From assembly GCF_032854445.1 (NCBI RefSeq), contig NC_088299.1:18221608-18285607 (forward strand): 64,000 nucleotides of DNA, read 5' to 3'. The stretch comes from Liolophura sinensis. Lineage: Eukaryota > Mollusca > Polyplacophora > Chitonida > Chitonidae. The notes below the pieces were generated by a model. That model saw only the letters and a list, made by a program, of their open reading frames with translations, made no database searches and was not told where the DNA came from. This document shows positions 48,351 to 61,300 of this stretch, piece after piece. Both the position numbers and the translations under genes were made by a program. The first letter of the stretch is position 1; every line of letters starts with the position of its first letter.

Positions 48351-48518
48351 GCTTAATTTTCACGAAAACACTGCCTCAATCATCGGCTATCTGAGCGATT
48401 AAGCAACTACCAAATGCAACCGCTGCGTTTGACGTCTGACAGCAGTTCATGTGATTAACCTAGGGGGCGCTGCGAAAAAAAAGTCACATGACGCCGAGAC
48501 TTTGGCACTGTGGTCAAA
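48351..48518. promoter_or_regulatory. Bidirectional promoter between F-box gene and LONP2
   Basis: The two start codons are 168 bp apart and divergent. Inside are TGACGTC (48430-48436, CRE half plus), AGGGGGCGCT (48462-48471, fits the core half of a CTCF site) and GTCACATGAC (48483-48492, palindromic E-box). LONP2 starts in AAAATGGCG, a YY1-type initiator context. No TATA box is evident. Motif roles are inferred from other animals. Confidence 0.55.
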
Positions 48519-51500
48519 ATGGCGTCCACGCTGACGATTCCAAGGCGGCTGCCACTACTTTTAGTGGCAGATAATGTTCTTTTGCCCGGCTCGTCGATGC
48601 GCATCCCTGTCAGGAACAGGAGAAAGTAATGTCAATATGCTAAGTATAGCATGGTTGTGGAAAGAATCCTTGTAAAAATGCAATGTGATTTTATGTGATC
48701 GTATAAGCTGACGAGTTGTGGAGCTGTGTCAGCTGGTCGGTCCGTGAGCTCAGTGTCATTGACCTGGGCTGACACGGAGTGAACAGTTAAAATCGTCCAA
48801 ATGCACTTAAGATTGGTGTTTTGAAATTGTAGCTTTGAAAAGCAAATTGATACCATCTAGATGGACTGAGATGGATGGATATGATCTAGAAGTGACTAAG
48901 ATCATGGTGCGTTGTTTTTTGCGTCCTGTTTTGGGTAGCCTATCATTTGCTCTCATGGTTAAAGTTTTTCGAGTTTTGAAGCGATTTGGGTATCATTTGC
49001 TCTCGTGGTTAAATTTTTTCGAGTTTTGAAGCGATTTGCATATCTCTTGAGTGATATTTAAAGAAGGAGATGCTTACAGTGCTTCTTCATTCTTTATTGT
49101 TACTTTTGCACGGTTAATTTATTTCTGTTAGATGTTCTTTTTTTAGGACCCCCCACACCCACCCCAACCAACCCATTATAAATTACGCAACCTGACCAGA
49201 GTAGGCCAAGCCATCAGGAGGTATAATGTTGGAATAACACTTTTAGCAGAGGTCTTGGACTAGGTATGATGTAGATACAGGACCGATAACAAACGGCTGG
49301 TAAACATATATATTGTCAAGGACAGTGGTGGTGACACATACATTTTAGACTTGAGACTGTGTGTGGAAGGCTATGTGAAGGCTGGATTTGGACAACAGTC
49401 TACTTACATTGTATCTTCTTGAAAGCCTTATTAGATTCTAGCAACCTACATGTACTTCACATCACTTTTGTTAATCTGCTGACTGGTCTGTTTTTGACAG
49501 TATGAATATGGTGAAAAGTCGTTTGTTGGGCCGCAGTACCTTGAGCAGTACAGTTATTGGGGTCATACCAAAAGAACCAGGTGAAGATGAGGTGTGTGTA
49601 TATACAGAAGTACATTTAGTCTTTCAATGGAAGCTCCTTCAGTCTGCAATTTATTAATCATTTGATTTGAGATTTGTCTACTCTGTGCTAACCCATATCA
49701 CAAGTTCGATACGATCATTTTGTTTTTTTGATATCTAGTAATGTATTACTGTTTGAAGATTCATAATTCTGTGAGTGGTTAGTGCACTAGCCCAGCACAG
49801 GAGTCATATATGACCAGAGGGGAAGTCAGTCACCGAATAAGCAAGATGTTCGTGTGGGAAGGTCTGCTGGTACCCTGAGGATGGTCATATGTTTCCCTTG
49901 GGCACTGCCAGGTTTCTTCCCTGTATAATGCTGGCTGGTGTGGTGTAAGTGAAATATTCTTGGGTACGGCCTGAAACACCCATTCACAAAGATAAATCAT
50001 AATGCATTGTGAAAACTTTTTTGGGTATTAACTTATCTGTGTGTTTTTAAAAGCAAAATTTTTGTTCATTCAGTTGCAAGATTGATTATAGATACTATCA
50101 TAGATAGCATTTTTTTCACATTTCAAGACTGTTGTGGGCAGATGTTAAATGTTTACACAGTGTTTATCATGTTAACAGAGTGAAGACCTGACAGGAATTC
50201 ATCCCATAGGAACAGCTGCCGTTGTCGTTCAGGTGACGGGAACAAATTGGCCTAAGCCAGCTTACACTCTCCTGGTGACTGGATTGTGTCGGTTCAAAGT
50301 GGCTGACCTGTTGCAGGAATCACCGTATCCCGTGGCAACTGTCACTCAGCTAGACAAACTGCCTGGAGAGGAATCAGGTATCTACTCTTTTTGTTTTATT
50401 ACGGAAGTACCAACTGGTTAGTTTGTATCTTAAAGCAGAAGAAAATTTAAATGTCACTCAAATACCATTGAAAAGAGTATGCTTTTCCTTGCAAGTGCAT
50501 GCCATAAAAAAACTTCTAATGTGTACCTCAAGTCGGAAACCGCCAAAGCGTAGTTCGTACATTTCCAGTAGAACTCTTCTTCCCTGAAGGTAGCGAACCT
50601 TACTGTCTGGTTTCCTTTGGCCACTGCCTGGTTTCCCTTGGCCTCTGTCTGATTTTCTCTGGCCTTTATCTGATTTCCTCTGGCCTCTGTCTGGTTTCCT
50701 TTGGCCACTGTCTGGTTTCCTTTGGCCTCTGTCTGGTTTTCTCTGGCCTTTATCTGATTTCCTCTGGCCTCTGTCTGGTTTCCTTTGGCCTCTGGCTGAT
50801 TTCCTTTGGCCTCTGTCTGGTTTCTCTGGCCTTTATCTGATTTCCTCTGGCCTCTGTCTGGTTTTCTCTGGCCTTTATCTGATTTCCTCTGGCCTCTGTC
50901 TGATTTCCTCTGGCCACTGTCTGGTTTCCTTTGGTCTCTGTCTGGTTTTCTCTGGCCTTTATCTGATTTCCTCTGGCCTCTTTCTAGTTTCTTTTGGCCA
51001 CTGTCTGGTTTCCTTTGGCCTCTGTCTGATTTTATCTGGCCTTTGTCTAATTTCCTCTGGCCTCTGTCTGGTTTCCTTTGGCCTCTGTCTGGTTTCCTTT
51101 AGCCTCTGTTTGATTTTCTCTGGCCTTTATCTGATTTCCTCCATCATTCACTTGATTGTCTTTGTGTAAGTGAATTCTTAGGGAAAACTGTAAACTTCAA
51201 TGAAGAAATGAATGAATAAACATGCCGAGGTGGACGTAGCTTAATTTCTGTTGTTGTTAATCTGAAGTCTGGTTATTTGTGGACATGCAAATAGAAGAAT
51301 GACTAAAGTGTGGCTATTTGCTTTTAGTCCAGCCTGTGATGAGTTGTATGCGTGTGGCTATCTTGGTTGAAGTTATCAGTTATCAGATAATAGACCATGG
51401 GCCTGTTTCACAAAGGGCACCCAATGCTACGTTCACTTAACTTCCATGCTGACCAGTACTGTAAGAATTACGTCACCATAGCAGTTTGTGAAGCTAGTCC

Positions 51501-54500
51501 CAGAGTGGATTTTTTCCTAATGCCGGTGATCAAATAATTTCAGACCAGTCTCTAAAGAGTGATGAAGAGTTGGGTGTGTTGGCTGAAAACTTTCGAGAAC
51601 AAGCAGCCAAACTTGTGGAGATGCTGGATATTTCCATTCCAGTTGTGGCAAAATTAAAGGTACTTGTATGGAATTGAACTCTTATTTGACATCATTACAT
51701 AGCTTATTTAACATTAAATGTTTTGCCTGATTCATGTGACTTTGTTATGGTACAAGCTACTCAAAATGTATTTAGGGGGCCTCCGTGGCTCAGTAGGTTA
51801 GTGTGCTAGTGCAACCTACTGACTTAGTAGCCTCTCAACAATGCGGTCACTGTGAGTTCAAGTCCAGCTCATGATGGCTTCCTTTCCGGATGCAAGTGAG
51901 AAGGTCTTCCAGCAACCTGCCGATGGTCGTGGGTTTCCTTCCATCATAATGCTGGCTGCCGTCGTATAAGTGAAATATTCTTGAGTACGGCGTAAAACAC
52001 CAATCAAATAAATAAATAAGAAAACAAAATGTATTTATTTATTTGTTTAATTCAAGATTACAGGAGCTAAAAAATGTGCATGGTTTGATGGCAATATGGC
52101 ATGGTTTTTTTTTGTCATGTTTGTACTTGTGAGGAATTTTGTACTGAATGCTTTGGTTGATATTTGTTTATGAGCGTACATTGATCCTGTTGTTTTTTTC
52201 TTAAGTTTAATTGTATTCAACGAACAATGGACAAAAGTAGTTTTGTTGTATGACATTATTTTACAACACTGATTGATATACCTGAATTTTTCACATTTAA
52301 CAAATATTTTATGGGTGGAAGAAACCAGGATGCTTGGAGTAATCCGTCCTTTGGTATAAAGTTTTACTGTCAAACTTTTTAATATGTGACGTGCATGTAC
52401 TTCATATTGATGAGGTCAGGTGATCTGTTGTAAGCTTCATGTAACACTGCATGAAAAAACAATGTCGGTCACTTATTATGTCATCAGAGAATGTTATTGA
52501 ACCAAAGTTTTGTGTGACCGAGCAGTTGACCTAAAATGTATGTATTCTACAACCACCTGCTTTGTTTCCTGTAGTTATAAGTTCAAGTGTAAAATGAACA
52601 GTTGGTTATACCACTTACCAATTCCACTTACCAGTACCACTACACAGCCATAAAACCAGCAATTGCACCTTGTTGTGGTTGTTTGTATGACAGAGGATGT
52701 TGGAGAACCTACCTAGTGAGCACCTACCAGACCTGTGCGCTGCCATTGTTAAGGCCTCCTTCACAGAGAAAGTTCAGGTACTGGATGCGCTGGATTTGAC
52801 AGAGCGATTCAGGAAGACGCTGCCTTTGTTGATGAGGCAGATTGAGGTGAGGCTTTAACCAGGAGTGATTGTCTCGTATCTGAAGTCCATGTACCAGGAG
52901 TGGGTGTCTTGTATCTGAAGTCCATGTACCAGGAGTGGGTGTCTTGTATCTGAAGTTCATGTACCAGGAGTGGGTGTCTGATATCTGAAGTTCATATACC
53001 AGGAGTGGGTGTCTTGTATCTGAAGTTCATGTACCAGGAGTGGGTGTCTTGTATCTGAAGTTCATGTACCAGGAGTGGGTGTCTGATATCTGAAGTTCAT
53101 ATACCAGGAGTGGGTGTCTTGTATCTGAAGTACATGTACCAGGAGTGGGTGTCTTGTATCTGAAGTAGATGTACCTGGAGTGGGTGTCTTGTATCTGAAG
53201 TACATGTACCTGGAGTGGGTGTCTTGTATCTGAAGTAAATGTACATGTACCAGGAGTGGGTGTCTTGTATCTGAAGTAAATGTACATGTACCAGGAGTGG
53301 GTGTTTCGTATCTGAAGTAGATATACCAGGAGTGGGTATCTCATATCTGAAGTAGATGTACTAGGAGTGGGTGTTTCGTATCTGAAGTACATGTACCTGG
53401 AGTGGGTGTCTCGTATCTGAAGAATATGTATGTTGGCTTGAAAAGGAGGGATTAAGTTAATAACCATATTTGAGTCCACTTGTTCGCTATTGAAAACGCA
53501 GAAATGTGCCTGGTACTAATGTACATTGGAATTGAAACAAGTGTTAACATTATTATATTTGCTTCAGTAATATGTCAGAAAGAATGCATTCAAGTGAAAA
53601 ATAAAGATCATAAAAAATAGCTTTGGCTACTCAAACATTTTACCTGTAGGATTTCATATTACCTTCAAAGAAAACTGTTAACCACTTTTCAAAACTTTAT
53701 ATCAAATACAGTAATTTGAACTACTTACTTCTGTACCATCTTCAAAGTATTATGAGATACTCACCTATTGTTAGGTAAATTGTATGAAACAAATTAGGTG
53801 AGATACTCATCTATTGTTAGGTAAATTATATGAAACAAATCAGGTGAGATACTCACCTATTGTTAGGTAAATTGTATGAAACAAATTAGGTGAGATACTC
53901 ATCTATTGTTAGGTAAATTATATGAAACAAATCAGGTGAGATACTCACCTATTGTTAGGTAAATTGAATGAAACAAATCAGGTAAGATACTCACCTATTG
54001 TTAGGTAAATTGTATGAAACAAATCAGGTGAAATACTCACCTATTGTTAGGTAAATTGTATGAAACAAATCAGGTGAGATACTCACCTATTGTTAGATAA
54101 ATTGAATGAAACAGGTCTAAATTTACAGGCCTTCTGTTTTAAGGAGAACTGTCCAATGCTTTAATCTTAATTACACTCTAGAAAAAGACATAACAGAATT
54201 TGTGATTGTTTTGTGTCATTTTGATATCCGATATCTCTGTAATGCTGAAATGTCATTATGCTCATTGAAACATTCTGCACGTAAATGATAATCTTAATAC
54301 AGGGACTTAAGCTTCTACAGAAAGCCCGCAAAGAGAACGTGGAAATTGTGAGTCGCCGGGAAACTGGGCGACCAATCAACATGAAGAGGGTGTTCAGGAA
54401 ACTGTCCAATAAGGATTTAGAAGAAGAAGTAGATGAGGAGCAAGATGATAATCTTGATCTGGAACAAAAACTCAAGTAAGGACCTTGATCTGGTTATCAT

Positions 54501-54542
54501 TCTTCATGCTGAGTGTTGAAAATATCAAACCAAAATTCACAC

Positions 54543-54598
<56 letters not shown>

Positions 54599-55382
54599 GG
54601 TGAAATGTCAGGATTTCCTTCAACGGTAAGAGTGTTTTTTTCACATGTTAGATACCACTAGCATAGAGCAGCGTAATGATCTAGGAGCCTCTCACCAATG
54701 CGGTCACTGTGAGTTTAAATCCAGCTCATGCTGGCTTCCTTTCCGGCTGTATGTGCGAAGGCCTGTCAGCAACATGCAGATGGTCATGGGTTTCTCTAGG
54801 GCTCTACCTGGTTTGCCTGGCACCATAATGCTGGTGGCTGTCATTTAAGTGAAATATTCTTGAGTACGGCATATAACACGTATCAAATAGATAATTAAAT
54901 ATCATAGGTTTTATTACATTTTGATATTTTAAACCCAGAAAAGTGTTATTTCACACATTAAATAACACTGGTGTTATTGCATTTCATATGTTTCATGTTT
55001 CATATTACTAGTGTAATTACATTTTGATATTTTACATGTTAGATATCACTAGTGTTATTACATTTTGATATTTTACATGTTAGATATCACTAGTGTTATT
55101 ACAGTTTGATATTATACATGTTAGATATCACTAGTGTTATTACAGTTTGATATTATACATGTTAGATATAACTAGTGTTATTGCATCTTGATATTTTACA
55201 TATCAAAGAGTTCATGTCTTCATATATGTTACTCTATATGCACTATGGGTCTGAAGGTTTATAACCATTGGTTGATATTACAGAGCAGCACAGCTTCCTG
55301 AACATGCTCACAAGCACGCCATGAAGGATCTGAAGCGACTCAAGCAGATGAGCTCTCACATGCCAGAGCATGCTATGTTAAG
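48519..55382 (+). CDS. LONP2: LONP2 exons 1-7: Lon N-terminal domain and coiled linker
   Basis: Exons are 48519-48625, 49501-49591, 50179-50377, 51544-51659, 52694-52846, 54303-54475 and 55284-55382. Exon 1 ends AAA|GTAATG and joins exon 2 as [12 protein letters not shown], fitting the family. Exons 2-4 encode the substrate-binding LON domain, exon 5 IPxLLxRQIE-type helices, and exon 6 the acidic stretch [17 protein letters not shown]. Exon 7 ends ATGTTAAG|GTGAGT, the founder junction of the 60-bp array. Confidence 0.93.
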
Positions 55383-58300
55383 GTGAGTCACTGTAGTGGC
55401 TGAACAGATGGACTGTCTTATGCCAGAGCATGCTATGTTAAGGTGAGTCACTGTAGTGGCTGAACAGATGGGCTGTCTTATGCCAGAGCATGCTACGTTA
55501 AGGTGAGTCACTGTAGTGGCTGAACAGATGGACTGTCTTATGCCAGAGCATGCTATGTTAAGGTGAGTCACTGTAGTGGCTGAACAGATGGGCTGTCTTA
55601 TGCCAGAGCATGCTATGTTAAGGTGAGTCACTGTAGTGGCTGAACAGATGGACTGTCTTATGCCAGACCATGCTACGTTAAGGTGAGTCACTGTAGTGGC
55701 TGAACAGATGGGCTGTCTTATGCCAGAGCATGCTACGTTAAGGTGAGTCACTTAGTGGCTGAACAGATGGGCTGTCTTATGCCAGAGCATGCTATGTTAA
55801 GGTGAGTCACTGTAGTGGCTGAACAGATGGGCTGTCTTATGCCAGAGCATGCTACGTTAAGGTGTGTCACTTTAGTGGCTGAACAGATGGGCTGTCTTAT
55901 GCCAGAGCATGCTATGTTAAGGTGAGTCACTGTAGTGGCTGAACATATGGGCTGTCTTATGCCAGAGCATGCTATGTTAAGGTGAGTCACTGTAGTGGCT
56001 GAACAGATGGACTGTCTTATGCCAAAGCATGCTACGTTAAGGTGAGTCACTGTAGTGGCTGAACAGATGGACTGTCTTATGCCAGAGCATGCTACGTTAA
56101 TGTGAGTCACTGTAGTGGCTGAACAGATGGGCTCTCAAACGCAAGAGCATGTTGTGTTAAAGTGAGTCACCATATAGCGGCTGAACCAGAATGGCTCTCA
56201 TATCACTTCAGTGATAATGTCATTGTGACAGATTTACTAACAACTCACATATCTGCACATATTCATACCAGGAAAGTAAAATTAATATGAATAAGGGCTG
56301 TGTTGGCAATGTGTATAGGCTCTTTCATGTGTGCTTTCCAATTACCAGCCAAACAGCCAAACTGGCCTGCAGAGCATGGTCTGGAATGTGTGATATCACC
56401 AGTTGAGAGCTGATCAGACTCTACAGGTCTTCATGTAGCAAAGTGGAACTCATCCATGTACTAGTGACTCGTATAGATTTTGGCATGACAAAACTTGCCT
56501 TACTGAACATGAAATGTTGTCAATCCATTGATATTCTTACCAAAAAGAGCTTTTTATTCAACTTTGGATTGTTGTAAAAAATATTTTTCCGTTTGTTATA
56601 GTGGCATACAAAATTTTTTAGGGTCGCTAGTCAAGAGCGGTAAGAGTTTTCTGTGTTGTGTGTATAATTAATATACACCTTCCTCAGTTGTCTTTCATCA
56701 TTCGGGAGATTTTGCTGTACACTGTATGTATTTCGTACTAGAGGTCATCATTTAATAGCAACATTCATATTGCCTGTGAGCATCAACAATGTGATATTAC
56801 TGGGACATCAACCAAAACACGGCCTTTTTTTTCTCATTATAAACTCTTGTACCAATCACTAAACGCCTACTACGAGTTTTACTATTTTAAAATCTTATGT
56901 CTGATTTTCAGTTTTGGTGACATGATATTGTTCCTTAATTGAATAGATTGATGTATGATGTATAGTAAATAAAGATAGCCTACTGATCACTTTTCCTATT
57001 GACAGTGACCTGGATAAGTATTTCTATTCTACTGGTGTTTTTTATGTATAAACAGGAATTACCTGGAGTTGATGGCGGAGTTGCCATGGTCCAAAAGCTC
57101 CAAGGATACCCTGGATATTATCCAAGCCAGGTAAGTCTTCATACACATACACACACACACATACATACACACACATACATGCACAGGTAGTGTGGAAGTT
57201 TTCCAGGTGTTTTCCAGCTCAGGGTTAATTTTCCACTCAGGGTTCAAATCACCTGAGGGTCATTCCGCCCCTAATCACCCAAATTCAGGATATCTAACAG
57301 TTCAGCCATCTCTAATTTTCCCGAAATTGTAACTGCAGGTAGCTACATGTAGATATAACTGATGAACACGTGTTAAATCTAAACTTTTGACTCCCAGTAG
57401 TTTATGCCCTCTTAATCCAGTGGTAGGTACATATAAGTATGCACCTCTTACTCCTCTCACAAATGAAGTTTTAACTTTTTCATGTTTTCAGAGAGCAGTA
57501 TCTCAGCACTACTTTTATGTACAAGGTTGAAGGCAGTATTCTAATTGGTGCAACATGTACCTTTCATTTTTCACCTGAAAAATTCAAAACTGAACAAAAA
57601 ACAGTGTTCATCTAAGTAAAGATTGACAAATACATCTAGTGTTGAAGTCATAACTTAGTTTATACAGCTCTTAGTCACCAAATAGTGCACATGACAGATT
57701 TCAACCTTGTGAGTAAATGAGTAAAGGTGTAACACTTTGCCTGTTTTCTTCAGACATGTGTAGGTACCTGCTGTTATAATTGGAGATGGCCACCCGAGAA
57801 GCTTTGGGCGATTTTAATCTGGAATGTACCCAACTCCCCACTGGGATAATGATTTTATGCCCATTATACAGGTGTATAAGATTGTGTGAATGTACTGGTA
57901 TGATCATTCCAAAGTCAACAAAGACAACTTACTAATTCACAAACGTTCCTCCTCCCAAAAAAGTTAACCACGATCGAGTGTTTAAGTGACAAATTCTTGA
58001 GTCTATGGCCTGCTACAATGTGGGTTTCCACTGGGCTCGGCTCATTTTCTTCCAACCATAATGCTGGTCGCCATTGTAGAAGTGAAATATTCTTGAGTTT
58101 ATGGCCTGCTACAACGTGGGTTTCCACTGGGCTCTGCTCAGTTTCCTCCAACCATAATGCTGGTCGCCATTGTTTAAGTGAAATGTTCTTGGAACAGCAT
58201 AAAACACCAATCAAATAAATAAATAAATATATTTTCAAATGACCAGGAAATATTTTATATTAGAAAAGATCTGGATGAGGACCATTATGGGCTGGACAAA

Positions 58301-61300
58301 CTGAAGAAGAGAGTGATTGAATACCTGGCTGTGCGACAGTTGAAGAACACCCTCAAGGGCCCCATCCTCTGCTTCGTAGGTCCCCCAGGGGTAGGCAAGA
58401 CCAGTGTGGGGAAGTCTATCGCCAGGACACTGGGCAGGGAGTTCCACAGGTAACAAAGGTTTGAATAAATTAGATAGAAATAAAGGTTGAACTGTGAATG
58501 TTTGCCAACTGTGCATTTTAAGGTCTTTGTCAGTGTGACCTATGCTCTTTAGAGTGCATTGTAAGGTCTTTGTCAGTGTGACGTGTCCTCTTTACTGTGC
58601 ATTTTAAGGTCTTTGTCAGTGTGACCTATGCTCTTTACTGTGCATTTTAAAGTCTTTATCAGTTTGACCTGTGCTCTTTAGAGTGCATTCTAAGGTCTTT
58701 ATCAGTGTGACCTATGCTCTTTACTGTGCATTTTAAAGTCTTTATCAGTTTGACCTGTGCTCTTTACTCTGCATTCTAAGGTCTTTGTAAGTGTGACCTG
58801 TGCTCTTTAGAGTGCATTGTAAGGTCTTTGTCAGTGTGACCTGTGCTCTTTACTGTGCATTTTAAGGTCTTTGCCAATGTAACCTGTGCTCTTTACTGTC
58901 CATTTTAAGGTCTTTGTAAGTGTGACCTGTGCTGGGTTGGAAATTTCATTTCTGAATTTTCAGTTTGAACTCGTCTATCGCTTAGAGTAACAAAAAAAGA
59001 AGGCGATGTCCTTTGTTCCTGTGGAAAACATCGAGACAGATGATCGGTAAATTTACATTATCGAAAGCTGCCTAACATTCTTGGCAAGTCATATGATGCA
59101 GTAGGCCTTCTTTTACCTTTGACAACAAAAGAGTTTGATCTCAAAACGCGTCTATTGTGTTGTGTAACCCACTTCCCTGTCCCCTCCTGTATCTCAACTG
59201 GAACTAATATAACACATGGAATGTTTATCTCATCTTGTTGATTATCAGAATAGCCCTGGGTGGGTGCTGTGACCAGTCAGACATCCGCGGTCACAGAAGG
59301 ACGTATATTGGGGCCCTTCCGGGGCGCATCGTCCAGGGGCTGAAGATCGTGGGTGTGAACAACCCTGTCTTCCTGCTAGATGAAGTGGATAAGCTGGTAA
59401 TGACCATGAAGCTGTGCAGTTATCTCCCTTTACGCTTGTACCGGTACACTGTGCATTTATGTGGCAGTGTCACAGTTTAGATTGGGACATGTTTCTGTTA
59501 ACTTGTTTTTGTCGCTTTATTGAGGCCATCGCTAAAAACTTCTTTGTTATGCATAAAAAATAGGGTAGGTTGGTGGGGAATTTATTTTTTGGATCTGGCT
59601 AATGAAAAGGATAGGGCTTTTAATTTCCATTACAAGAAAAAATATTTTAAAAATTGTATTAAAAGCCCAATAAAGCCTTATTTTCAATGGTGGATTTATA
59701 AGGGTAGTTGCTAGTCCTAAAACCTAGTCTGTCAGATCTGACCACAAGGCACTGACCACAAGATACTGACCACAAGGCACTGTCCACATACAACCGGAGA
59801 GAAAGCCAACATGAGCCAGACTTGCACAGCAACTGCATTGATGTGAGGCTTGTGGGTTATTGTGCTGCCCTAGCACACAAACCTCTGTGTCACAAAGACC
59901 CCCAAATTGGAGACTGTTCATATTGGTATTTGTGTTCAGCTCTTGTTTAATTCTAGCCTCAGGGAGAAATTTCTGAGATACATGCACCTGACAAGGTGTG
60001 GTGCTTTGAGTCCATATTATTTGTGTTATACTACTGTATTAATGAGTCCAGTGTGTTATACTACTGTATTAATGAGTCCAGTGTGTTATATTACTGTATT
60101 GATGAGTCCAGTGTGTTATATTACTGTATTGATGAGTAAGTTAAAGCACCAGTTTTAATAATACATTAATAAATTTGTTCATTGGGTGTTTGGTTTGTGG
60201 TTGAATTGTGCGTGTTTTATTTCATCTCTCAATCGTTTAAAGAATGTGTATAATTCTTCATTACAAAGTTAACATCTTTAACACACTATACAAACATTTC
60301 TTTGCCACCAGGGTAAGAGTTTCCATGGCGACCCAGCAGCAGCCCTCTTAGAGGTCCTGGATCCAGAGCAGAATAACTCCTTCACAGATCAGTATCCTTC
60401 ATGTACAGTATCAACTACTTTACAGGAGCACAGCCTGAGCAGTGCAGCACAGCCTGAGCAGTGCAGACTGAGCAGCACAGCACAGCCTGAGCAGCGCAGC
60501 ACAGCCTGAGCAGCGCAGCACAGACTGAGCAGCGCAGCACAGCCTGAGCAGTGCAGACTGAGCAGCACAGCACAGCCTGAGCAGCTCAGCACAGCCTGAG
60601 CAGTGCAGACTGAGCAGCACAGCACAGCCTGAGCAGTGCAGACTGAGCAGCACAGCACAGCCTGAGCAGTGCAGACTGAGCAGCGCAGCACAGCCTGAGC
60701 AGTGCAGACTGAGCAGCACAGCACAGCATGAGCAGTGCAGACTGAGCAGCACAGCAAGCCTGAGCAGTGCAGACTGAGCAGCACAGCACAGCCTGAGCAG
60801 CTCAGCACAGCCTGAGCAGTGCAGACTGAGCAGCACAGCACAGCCTGAGCAGTGCAGACTGAGCAGCACAGCACAGCCTGAGCAGCACAGCACAGCCTGA
60901 GCAGCACAGCACAGCCTGAGCAGTGCAGACTGAGCAGCACAGCACAGCCTGAGCAGCTCAGCACAGCCTGAGCAGTGCAGCACAGCCTGAGCAGCTCAGC
61001 ACAGCCTGAGCAGTGCAGACTGAGCAGTGCAGACTGAGCAGCGCAGCGCAGCCTGAGCAGCACAGCCTGAGCAGCATGTTATCTGCCATCGGGATGGACG
61101 GTTTGTTATACATACACTTTAGAGGCTTTCTGATTAATAATGCTGTCAAATTGTTGAGGGTACTACATACAGTATATCAGTAGTTTAGAAAAGTGAACAC
61201 GATGAGGATTCGTATTTAGTCCAGTGATACCCAGACTGTCTGATAAAACAGTCTGAAATTTGTCACATGCAGCTATGTCAGTTTGACTGTTGGGACTTGA

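Noticed and set aside
55356..56110. Minus-strand ORFs with a repeated GIRQ(S/P)[11 protein letters not shown] motif
   Set aside because: They are antisense readings of the 60-bp LONP2 junction array.
60389..61063. Leu/Cys/Ala-rich minus-strand ORFs up to 224 codons
   Set aside because: They are translations of the CAG-rich array, with no independent coding sign.
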